This document shows positions 1-6,509 of a DNA stretch of 18,504 bases, one piece after another. This DNA comes from Butyriboletus loyo. Lineage: Eukaryota > Basidiomycota > Agaricomycetes > Boletales > Boletaceae. The notes beneath the pieces were generated by a model, which ran no database searches, had not been told where the DNA came from, and worked only from the letters and a program-made list of their open reading frames with translations. How positions within the stretch are numbered: the stretch's first letter is position 1; every line of letters begins with the position of its first letter. Location of the stretch: positions 1 through 18,504 of the forward strand of contig JBBPSI010000366.1 in assembly GCA_038093515.1 (NCBI GenBank), in the 5' to 3' direction. The position numbers and the translations under genes are program-made.

Positions 1-434
1 CGAATGAACCATTCGATGAGCGCCTTTTCATCTATGATCCCTGACTTGGCGGCGAGGAGTTGGAACTCGGTGACATAAGTATCATAGCCATCCTTCTTGT
101 TGGCCCTGTTTTGGTTCAGGTTCCCTAGGTCGATGCGAGCACTCTCTCCTACGTCGAAGGGATGGAAGACTCTGTGAAAGTCTTCGCAGACGGTTGTGAA
201 CTCCCTTTGTCGCGGAGTGGGGTTTCCGTCTAGGAGAAGGCTCATCCAGCCTTCGGAGAACGTCTTGCCTTTCCCTTCGCTCATTTTCATGAGGAGGGCA
301 TTGATTTTGGACTCGTCGTCGGGGAATGCATTTTGGTTGGCGGCGAAATAGGTGCGCATGGCGAGGAGCCATCGTGAGGCATCTTCATTGAGCCCAGAGA
401 AGTCTTTGGGAACGATCTTTCCTTTGTCAGACAT
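1..434 (-). CDS. Ty3/gypsy Gag, N-terminal part (family 1, copy 2, runs off the window)
   Basis: Reading on the minus strand from an ATG at 434, an uninterrupted frame runs to the window edge (about 144 codons). It begins MSDKGKIVPKDFSG and is very similar, almost residue for residue, to the Gag at 1546-2538 (shared blocks such as DASRWLLAM, GKGKTFSEGWM and VFHPFDVGESARIDLGNL). Gag forms the retrotransposon particle in the cytoplasm. It lies downstream of its own leader and of the LTR at 834-1260, so this is the 5' part of a second element in the same orientation as the first. The frame is free of stops and CpG-rich, which suggests a recent copy. The upstream sequence in this frame is acidic (Asp/Glu-rich) and could extend the protein N-terminally. 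I chose the ATG because the other copy has the matching one. Confidence 0.85.
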   Translation of the reverse strand, partial: MSDKGKIVPKDFSGLNEDASRWLLAMRTYFAANQNAFPDDESKINALLMKMSEGKGKTFSEGWMSLLLDGNPTPRQREFTTVCEDFHRVFHPFDVGESARIDLGNLNQNRANKKDGYDTYVTEFQLLAAKSGIIDEKALIEWFI

Positions 435-833
435 CTCGTCGTTGTCTTCGTCGTCAGAGGAGTCTGCGGGAGGGAAGTACGGTGGAGAGGGAGAGCGGGA
501 GTTTGTGGGGAAACGTGGGGGGTTCTATCGAGCCAGTCGTCGCTGTATCCGTCGTCGCTAGGTGCCGGTTCGTCTTCCTGCCCTTGACCCTGGTCCTCGG
601 GTTGATAAGAGGGTTCGGGGTCTAACTGGGGCAAAGGGGAAAACTGGGGTTCAGGGTTTGGCGGGGCGGGAGAGTGTGGCGGCGACGGGTTGTCGACGAC
701 GATGGGTTCCGGTTCGGGAGAGGGAACGCGGAAAGAACGACCGACGCGTCTGGGACGTTGGATGGAAATGTTGGGCGAGGGTGGGGCGGCTTTACTGCTG
801 AAGAGCAGAAGCGAGAGGAAGATCTAGTTCTTT
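435..833 (-). other. 5' leader of family 1 element, copy 2
   Basis: This is the stretch between the LTR (834-1260) and the Gag ATG, read on the minus strand. It is rich in Pro, Glu and Gln codons and matches the leader of copy 1 (2539-2910) along its length. It contains the putative primer-binding site next to the LTR. I see no independent gene. In copy 1 the Gag frame is open upstream of the ATG for about 110 codons before an in-frame TAA, without an obvious AUG, so the leader may be coding in an N-terminally extended Gag or simply be a decayed or alternative region. Confidence 0.6.
822..831 (-). promoter_or_regulatory. Putative self-priming primer-binding site, copy 2
   Basis: On the minus strand the LTR end (TAACA) is followed by AA and then AGAACTAGAT. 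This 10-mer is the exact reverse complement of ATCTAGTTCT at 995-986 inside the LTR. That LTR site lies 32 nt downstream of a TATAAA and is therefore the likely 5' end of the transcript. The arrangement is that of Tf1-type self-priming elements. I did not recognise a tRNA 3'-end match here, although I could not search tRNAs. Confidence 0.7.
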
Positions 834-1260
834 TGTTACGCTGGGCGCTAACAATCAGAACAGCGAGGAGGCACTCTGGAGTGGCCTCGAGACTCGTGAA
901 GCGTTTCTGAGCTGGGTCTCAGACTATGTCTTAGTGCGCACACTAAGAGTCTGGAGTGATACTAATTGCTAGCAGGTGACTGCGTAGAACTAGATACCGT
1001 ACATGGTGGAAAGGCAGAGCCTTTATACTACTGAGGTCTGCGCACAGACCATGTCCCTAATCGAACCGCGAGAAGGGAAAGTACGAATGAGGAAGAGATA
1101 CTCTAGAACGTTCTGGAGTATGAAAGAAAATGCGTCCGTGCGCGGGAAGTGATGACTAAGCACGAACGGTTGTTACCGTTCAACAGGAACTAGCATAAGG
1201 CTAGGCGAATGTAAGAGTCCTAACGGTAGTGGAGAAAAGAAATAAAGTACTACCGTAACA
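834..1260 (-). repeat. Family 1 LTR A (427 bp)
   Basis: It is bounded by TGTTACG...CGTAACA (TG...CA) and aligns end to end with the LTRs at 2911-3337, 5268-5692 and 18099-18504. Read on the minus strand, U3 is about 1260-996. A TATAAA starts at 1027, and the predicted start of R is at 995. A perfect 7-bp stem hairpin (CTTAGTG / CACTAAG) lies at 947-930, and the LTR ends next to the primer-binding site. CpG is abundant, so the copy is probably young. No 5-bp duplication joins its two flanks (tcttt / ggagg), so it is not a solo LTR. It is best read as the 5' LTR of the element whose gag lies at 1-434. Confidence 0.93.
995..1027 (-). promoter_or_regulatory. LTR A core promoter (TATA to predicted transcript start)
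   Basis: On the minus strand TATAAAG begins at 1027, and the predicted first transcribed base (A of ATCTAGTTCT) is at 995, 32 nt downstream. The same TATA-to-ATCTAGTTCT spacing of 31-32 nt is present in all five family 1 LTRs of the window, which supports this as the start of R. Confidence 0.65.
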
Positions 1261-1564
1261 GGAGGAGTTGTTAGAACTGCCAGCAGCTGCGGTTAGAGGT
1301 GTGCATGTTCTGGGCACTGAGTGGCTTGGGTAGCCGTTCCATCAGCAATTTCTTTCGCTTCACTAGATCGCGATCTATGAAGCACCCACTTGCGCCGCTG
1401 TCCACCAGGGCGAATGTGTCGATGATTTGTCCCCCTTTATGCACAAATATTGACACTGGAACTTGGCTAGATTGCGCATTGGGATTTGATAAAACTACAG
1501 GGGTGATTACATGGAGAGGCAAAGATGTCAAAACTTCCCTCTCTTCTAAAAATCCTTTGGCCAA
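1261..1564 (-). pseudogene. Gypsy aspartic protease, truncated start of pol (copy 1)
   Basis: Read on the minus strand this frame carries the retropepsin active site in FALVDSGASGCFIDRD, followed by LPKPLSAQNM, as in Ty3/gypsy proteases that process Gag-Pol. It starts in the -1 frame relative to gag, overlapping the gag stop. A T5 run directly before the gag TAG (1552-1546) offers a simple -1 slippage site. The domain is cut off about 45 codons after the DSGA motif: a TAA occurs at 1273-1271 and the neighbouring LTR begins at 1260. No reverse transcriptase, RNase H or integrase of this copy is in the window, so it is a broken pol. They may lie beyond the left edge if a second element inserted here. 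Confidence 0.8.
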
Positions 1565-2538
1565 GCTTCAGCCACCTTGGTTGCTGCGATGGGCAGCCTT
1601 TCTTCATCGTCATTGAAACATGCTTTGAGCACGTTCAGGACATCGTCCTGCTGGGTGCCTCGACCCTTCAACTCAGACAGGTAGTTGATGAGTGGGGAGG
1701 GCTTTGTTTCGGGGGGTGCGATGGCGACACGTGCGCGTTGAGGGTTGCGAGGGGGGCGAGGAGGCGGTCCTCGGGAGTTCTGTCCATTGCGTGGGGGGCG
1801 AGGATGGTTGGTGGAGCGGCAGCCGACTTGGTGGCATATGAAACACTTGTTTTGTTTCATGTACTCTGCGCGTTGCACGGGAGTAAGTCGGACGGCGTTG
1901 ACGTCCATGGCGTTGGGGTCCCTTCGGTTGGACGAGGGCTTGGAGGAGGAAGAGAAGGTGGGAATGTAGCATTTCCCTGCGCGGAGGTCGTCGATGCGCT
2001 TGTGTTGTGCGTGGAAGGCGGAGGTCTTCTCGGCCCAACCGGCGAGTGTGGTGGGGGGTTTCTCACATGAGAGGACAGATTCGGTGAGGCGGGGGTCGAG
2101 TCCGCGAATGAACCACTCAATGAGGGCCTTCTCATCAGTGATTCCAGACTTGGCTGCGAGGAGTTGGAACTCCGTGACGTAGGTGTCGTAGCCGTCCTTG
2201 CGGTTGGCTTTGTTCTGGGTAAGGTTCCCCAGATCAATACGGGCACTCTCTCCTACGTCGAAGGGGTGGAAGACTCTTTGGAAGTCCTCGCAGACTGTTT
2301 TGAATTCTTGCTGTTGCGCTGTGGGGTGTCCGTCTAGGAGAAGGCCCATCCAGCCTTCGGAGAATGTCTTTCCTTTTCCTTCGCTCATTTTCATGAGGAG
2401 GGCATTGATTTTTGATCTGTCATCGGGGAAGGCCGTCTGGTTGGCGTCGAAGTAGGTGCACATGGCGAGGAGCCATCGGGAGGCATCCTCGTTCAGGCCA
2501 GAGAAGTCCTTGGGGACGATGTTTTTCTTGTCAGACAT
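1546..2538 (-). CDS. Ty3/gypsy Gag (family 1, copy 1), 330 aa
   Basis: This is a retrotransposon capsid/nucleocapsid protein. The N-terminal half (residues about 1-160) is a typical retrotransposon Gag helical region with DASRWLLAM and, near residue 150, IEWFIRGLDPRL. A Ser/Arg-rich linker follows. The zinc-knuckle-like motif CFICHQVGCRSTNH has spacing C-x2-C-x4-C-x4-H, that is, the His and last Cys are swapped relative to the usual CCHC order. After it comes a Pro/Arg-rich basic stretch. The frame is intact and ends in TAG at 1548-1546, where it overlaps protease in the -1 frame. The ATG at 2538 was chosen because the second copy has the matching start. The frame is also open upstream through an acidic DDDDD stretch, so a longer form is possible. 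CpG content is high. Confidence 0.9.
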   Translation of the reverse strand: MSDKKNIVPKDFSGLNEDASRWLLAMCTYFDANQTAFPDDRSKINALLMKMSEGKGKTFSEGWMGLLLDGHPTAQQQEFKTVCEDFQRVFHPFDVGESARIDLGNLTQNKANRKDGYDTYVTEFQLLAAKSGITDEKALIEWFIRGLDPRLTESVLSCEKPPTTLAGWAEKTSAFHAQHKRIDDLRAGKCYIPTFSSSSKPSSNRRDPNAMDVNAVRLTPVQRAEYMKQNKCFICHQVGCRSTNHPRPPRNGQNSRGPPPRPPRNPQRARVAIAPPETKPSPLINYLSELKGRGTQQDDVLNVLKACFNDDEERLPIAATKVAEAWPKDF

Positions 2539-2910
2539 GTCGTCGTCGTCGTCGTCTGTGACGGGGAATGCGGGAGGGTAGTACGGCGGGGATGGGGAGC
2601 GAGAGATGTGGGGGGTGCGATCAAGGTAGTCGCTGCTATAGTCATCGTCGTTGGGTTCTTGTTCAGATCCTTGCCCTAGACCCTGGTCCTCGGGTTGGTA
2701 AGAGGGTTCGGGGTCAGGCTGGGGCTGAGGGTCTGGCTGGGCGGGAGAGTGTGGCGGCGATGGGTTGTCAACAACGATGGGTTCTGGTTCAGGAGAGGGA
2801 ACATGGAAGGAGCGACCAACGTGTCTTGATCGTGGGGTGGAAATGGTGGGCGAGAGGGGAGGGCGGCTTTACTGCTGAGAAGCAGAAGCGAGGTGAAGAT
2901 CTAGTTCTTT
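2539..2910 (-). other. 5' leader of family 1 element, copy 1
   Basis: The region between LTR B and the gag ATG is homologous to 435-833. On the minus strand it holds the primer-binding site next to the LTR, an in-frame TAA and then an open Pro/Glu/Asp-rich frame leading into gag without an upstream AUG that I could place. No other gene is seen. Confidence 0.6.
2899..2908 (-). promoter_or_regulatory. Putative self-priming primer-binding site, copy 1
   Basis: AGAACTAGAT (minus strand) lies 2 nt after the LTR end and is the exact reverse complement of ATCTAGTTCT at 3072-3063 in LTR B, 31 nt downstream of its TATAAA. Position and sequence are identical to copy 2, so the pairing is kept in two element copies. 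Confidence 0.72.
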
Positions 2911-3337
2911 TGTTACGCTGGGCGCTAACAACTAGAACAGCGAGGCGGCACTCTGGAGTAGCCACAGGACTCGTGAAGCGTTTCTGAGCTGGGTCTCAGA
3001 CTATGTCTTAGTGCGCACACTAAGAGTCTGGAGGGAAACTAATTGCTAGCAGTGAACTGCGTAGAACTAGATAAGTTACAAGTGTGTAACGACTGGGTTT
3101 ATATACTGGTGGGGTCTGCACACAGACCATGCTCCCAATCGAGTCGCGAGAGCGAAAAGACAAATGAGGAAGGAATACTCTAGAAGCTTCCGGAGTATGA
3201 GAGAAACGGTGTCTGTGCGTGAGAAATGATGACTAAGCTAGAACGGCTTGTACCGTTCAAAAGGCACTAGCAAAAGGCTAGGCGAATGAAGTAGTCCAAG
3301 TGGTAGTGGAGAGAAAAAGTATACCACTACCGTAACA
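2911..3337 (-). repeat. Family 1 LTR B (427 bp), 5' LTR of copy 1
   Basis: TGTTACG...CGTAACA borders, aligned end to end with LTR A. On the minus strand TATATAAA lies at 3105-3098, the predicted transcript start at 3072, and the conserved hairpin at 3024-3007. It is followed (minus strand) by primer-binding site, leader and gag. The right flank, from 3338, is the interior of a zinc-knuckle ORF whose reading frame stops abruptly at the LTR border, so this element inserted into that ORF. Confidence 0.93.
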
Positions 3338-3672
3338 CCAATCACAGCACTCGTAATGCCCCCATCATCTTGGATGACAGATCCCCTGATGCCAGCCCAC
3401 GCCCTACTAGACCTCACCTCGTCCGCCTGCAACTTTGCTTCAAGTGCGGCACCATCAGCCACTTCTGTAGGGACTGCCCCAACTACACCTGCCCATTCTG
3501 TCACCAGATTGCCCCAGGTCATATTCAGGAGTTTTGCCCAGAGCATGTCTGCAGTCTCTGCAGCACCATTGGCCACATCATCGCCAACTGCACTTTCAGG
3601 GAGGATGTCTGGGGAGACATCTCTGCTGATGATGCTTACAACAATGACTTCAACGAGGGAGCATCTCAGTGA
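3338..3672 (+). pseudogene. Three-zinc-knuckle ORF fragment (locus 1)
   Basis: An open frame runs from the LTR B border to TGA at 3670. It encodes three consecutive knuckle-like clusters: CFKCGTISHFCRDC (C-x2-C-x4-H-x4-C), CPFCHQIAPGHIQEFC (C-x2-C-x6-H-x4-C) and CSLCSTIGHIIANC (C-x2-C-x4-H-x4-C), then an acidic tail ending EGASQ. Such domains bind nucleic acid. The 5' end has been removed by the LTR B insertion, so there is no start codon. Some 50 nt after the stop lies a purine-rich tract directly before LTR C, so this ORF may be the 3' coding region of an older element in plus orientation. A homologous copy occurs at 17386-17698 on the minus strand. Its function is unknown. Confidence 0.65.
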
Positions 3673-3710
3673 GGGGACTTGGCAAGTAGTGGAGTCGGAG
3701 TCTCCACCAT

Positions 3711-3723
3711 GGGAAGGGGGTAA
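3711..3723 (+). promoter_or_regulatory. Purine-rich tract before LTR C (putative polypurine tract)
   Basis: GGGAAGGGGGTAA abuts the TGTTATGG start of LTR C in the plus orientation, as expected of a plus-strand priming site upstream of a 3' LTR. The sequence before LTR A on its own strand is not purine-rich, which argues that LTR A is not a native 3' LTR. Confidence 0.55.
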
Positions 3724-4139
3724 TGTTATGGTAGTGGTATACTTTTTCTCTCCATTACCATTTGGACTACTAGTTTCTCCTAGCATTTCACTAGTTCCCT
3801 TTGAACGGTATGAACCGTTCTGATTAGTCATCACTTCCCATGCACGGACACTGTTTCTTTCATACTCAAGAAGCTTCTAGAGTATTCCGTCCTCATTTGT
3901 CTTTATGACTCTCGCAACCCGATTGGGAACATGGTCTGTGCACAGACCCTTGTAGTATATAAACCCAACCTCTGTACAGTTGTACTTTATCTAGTTCTAT
4001 GCAGTAACCTGCTAGCAATTAGTTTCACTCCAGACTCTTAGTGTGCGCACTAAGACATAGTCTGAGAATTGTCTCCTGAGTCCTGTGGCTACTCCTGAGT
4101 GCCGCCTAGTGTTCTAGTTGTTAGCACACCAGCACAACA
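3724..4139 (+). repeat. Family 1 LTR C, older inverted copy (416 bp)
   Basis: TGTTATGG...AGCACAACA, the reverse orientation of LTRs A, B, D and E. It keeps TATAAA at 3958, ATCTAGTTCT at 3989-3998 (31 nt downstream) and the hairpin at 4037-4054. Its termini and body show CpG-to-TpG/CpA changes (TGTTACGG to TGTTATGG; the GCGCCCAGCG block to GCACACCAGCAC), so it is older than the other copies. The flanks (ggtaa / attgc) are not a duplication, consistent with a 3' LTR of a once complete element. Confidence 0.88.
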
Positions 4140-4193
4140 ATTGCACTCCAAGGACACTACACTGGCTGCCACTAGGCATTTTTAAAGATGGTC

Positions 4194-4589
4194 ACAACAC
4201 AGTTCACTGTGAAAGTTCAAGGATGGATGTCTGATGCTGGAGGAGAATACAAATCCTCTGCATTCAACAATCTGCTCAAGCAATGGGGGATTCGCACCTT
4301 TCAGAGTGCTTCTCATACTCCACAACAAAACAGTCATGTTGAATGATGCTAGATGGGACTGAGAGTGAAGAACCCTGCTACAGGAAGAACTCAATCCAAT
4401 CAAAAGCAAAGAAATAAGAAAAGGGTGCAATATGATTGACCCCAAAGAGAAGTAGAGAGGAAACAAAGAGAGGAACACCAGGGAAGGTCATTTCCACTGA
4501 TGCCTTCACAGAAAACCCATAATTCAGGACTTCCTCTACTGTGGAATGGACTGGAGAGGACATGGAAATGTGAGAAGATAGATAGAATC
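4194..4589 (+). pseudogene. Copia-like integrase relic
   Basis: In plus frame, GWMSDAGGEYKSSAF and GIRTFQSASHTPQQN match the integrase catalytic core of Ty1/copia elements, where the second Asp (SDAGGEY) and the Glu-containing end (TPQQNG..E) are conserved. The Glu of HVE is the last residue before TGA at 4344. Beyond the stop a basic Lys/Arg/Gln-rich frame can be followed with further stops to about 4640. The segment has one CpG in more than 1 kb, so it is an old, decayed copy. I could not find reverse transcriptase or clear LTR borders. Confidence 0.7.
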
Positions 4590-4787
4590 TGTTGGCTATT
4601 GCTTGAAGATCAAGAAATGAGGATGGTGACTAGATAAACACACAGAGAGGCAGGAGAGTCAAAAAGTAGTATTTTAGGTTGTAATTACAACCTTTTTATA
4701 GTCTGGGCATTTGCCAAGACTTGAAACACTAAGGATAAGTGAAAACTAAGTAGAAATGTCAAGGACATTGTTGACAGAATGTACATA

Positions 4788-5003
4788 CAGTGAGTGAAAA
4801 AACTCTTGCAATGTTTCACTATTTTGCACTAGATGCCATGTAGCACCTGATGGTGTGGGAATCCCACTTAGTGTTGGTGGGGTGGGTGATAGCACTGCCT
4901 CCTGGCTACAAATAGGTCCCTGGGTCATGTGATGTGGCCATGTGGCTGTGGAGATATGTCTATTCTAAAACAGGTATACCATTGCAAGAGTTTATTCACT
5001 TTT
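4788..5003 (+). repeat. Left terminal inverted repeat of the Tc1/mariner element
   Basis: It matches the right repeat (6510-6724) in inverted orientation over about 215 bp with scattered transitions. The repeat itself begins and ends with inverted copies of a ~20-bp word (GTGAAWAAACTCTTGCAATG at 4794-4813, inverse at 4980-4999). Confidence 0.9.
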
Positions 5004-5262
5004 GGTGGAAGCAGGGTATTTTGGAGATATCAGTACTTGGTATAGCCTCCTTTGGCCTTGAGCACTGCCTTAACCCTCCTAGGCATGCTTTCAATCAACT
5101 TCTGACACTCTGCAACTGGTATCTTGTCCCACTCCACCTGAATTCTCTCCCACAACTCCAGTATTCCCTTGGGGGGTGTTCATACTCTACAAGTCTTCTC
5201 TTGAGATAATCCCAGGCATGTTCTATTGGGTTAAGATCAGGAAACTGTGCTGGCCATATCAT

Positions 5263-5267
5263 AGTAC
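5263..5267. repeat. AGTAC target-site duplication (left) of solo LTR D
   Basis: AGTAC occurs immediately before the LTR at 5263-5267 and immediately after it at 5693-5697. Keeping only one copy and no LTR restores a continuous transposase reading frame across the junction (codons ...FST then MIWPAQ). Confidence 0.95.
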
Positions 5268-5692
5268 TGTTACGCTGGGCGCTAACAATTGAACAGCGAG
5301 GAGGCACTCTGGAGTGGCCTCGAGACTCGAGAGACGATTCTGGGTGAGTCTCAGACTATGTCTTAGTGCGCACACTAAGAGTCTGGAAGTGAACTAATTG
5401 CTAGCAGTAGGCTGCGTAGAACTAGATACTGTACAGGGTGTAAAGACCGGGTCTTTATACTACTGGGGGTCTGCGCACAGACCAAGTTCCTAATCGAGTC
5501 GCGAGAAGGAAACTACAAATGAGGAAGGAATATTCCAGAGAGTTCTGGAGTACGAAAGAAAGCGCGTCCGTGCGCGAGAAGTGATGACTAAGCTAAAGCG
5601 GTTCGTACCGCTCAAAGGGCACTAGCGAAAGGCTAGGCGAATGAAGTAGTCCAAGTGGTAGTGGATGGAAAAAGTATACCACTACCGTAACA
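5268..5692 (-). repeat. Family 1 solo LTR D (425 bp) inside the Tc1 element
   Basis: TGTTACG...CGTAACA, same orientation as A, B and E, with the TATA at 5459, predicted start ATCTAGTTCT at 5427-5418 and hairpin at 5379-5362. It is flanked by perfect AGTAC duplications with no internal region, so it is the product of LTR-LTR recombination of a full insertion. It is CpG-rich in a CpG-free host, so it came in after the Tc1 element had decayed. Confidence 0.96.
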
Positions 5693-6509
5693 AGTACTAA
5701 ACTCCTGTTCATCTACCCACTCCTTGACCTTCTTGCAGGTATGCTTGGGATCATTGTCTTGTTGGAAGATGGTGTCAGGAGGATTGAGACCATAATACTG
5801 AAGGGAATCTTGAAGTTTATCCTTCAAAATTTGAAGGTATAGGTTCCCATCCATCCTACCACCAATCTTGGTAGCATACCCAATCTCCTCCCAACTTATA
5901 CAGCCCCACATCATCACAGAACCTTCTCCAAACTTGAGTGTCCCCTCCACCAGTCTATCACTAAGCCTCTCCCCTGGCTTTTTCCACACCCATTTGTGTC
6001 CATCTGACCCTAGGTGATTGATTTTAGTCTCATCAGACCATACTACCCTCTTCCAGTCCTCCAGAGTCCAATCTTTGTGAGCATATGCAAAGTCTAGTCT
6101 TGCCTTGTGATGCCTGGCAGAGAGAATAGGACATTTTCACTTGACCACAGCTTTCATACCAGATTTTTTCAAGTGCTGGCATACTGTGTTGGGGTTGAGG
6201 GGTTGGTTGATAATATTTGTGAGAGCCTTGGTCACTTGGACAGCATTTTCTACTTTGTGAGTAGAGATGACATGGATGACATGGCAGATATTAGCAGGGG
6301 AGAGTTTGGATGGATGACCTCCAGTGGACTTTTGCAGAGTAGAATGCTCTTTGGAACGAAGCCTAGAGATGGTGAAAGTATAAAGGCCAGTAGTGGAGGC
6401 AATGGATTTCCAACTCAGACATAATATTTATATGTGTATCTTTGTTTGTAGGACCAAACAAACACAATTATTCTTTCATTTGACTAAGATTCCACTGTTG
6501 ATGAGGCTG

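Larger units (their letters stand above)
5030..6440 (-). pseudogene. Tc1-type transposase, broken by solo LTR, stop and frameshift
   Basis: On the minus strand the frame can be followed from about 6435. First comes a helix-turn-helix region (LSWKSIASTTGL, then KSTGGHPSKLSP), then the DDE domain: WSDETKIN (first Asp), IFQQDNDPKHT (second Asp), and WPAQFPDLNPIEHAW (Glu). The spacing from second Asp to Glu is 34 residues, so this is a DD34E Tc1-clade transposase. Breaks seen: a TGA at about 6127 in place of an Arg codon, the family 1 LTR between the second Asp and the Glu, and a 1-nt deletion near 5165 that shifts the last ~45 codons (which end at TGA 5032-5030). Many positions that are Arg in relatives are His, Cys or stop here, as expected of CGN codon decay. 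It catalysed cut-and-paste transposition at TA; the copy is dead. Confidence 0.9.

Noticed and set aside
562..910. Overlapping plus-strand frames in the leader of copy 2.
   Set aside because: Repeated in the leader of copy 1 only because the DNA is homologous. Arg/Gly-rich translation without motifs, antisense to the gypsy leader.
1525..2070. Long plus-strand open frame opposite gag (181 codons).
   Set aside because: Low-complexity Gly/Val/Leu-rich translation. It is a shadow of the minus-strand Gag, which has recognisable domains and a second homologous copy.
3238..3834. Long minus-strand open frame (about 198 codons) across the LTR B border, the knuckle ORF and part of LTR C.
   Set aside because: It crosses two LTR borders, its ends are LTR sequence in both orientations, and the opposite strand encodes conserved knuckles.
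4590..4787. TGTTGGC at 4590 as the start of a copia LTR.
   Set aside because: The coding-like frame of the relic continues past it, no matching second LTR or end was found, and the Tc1 element interrupts the region.
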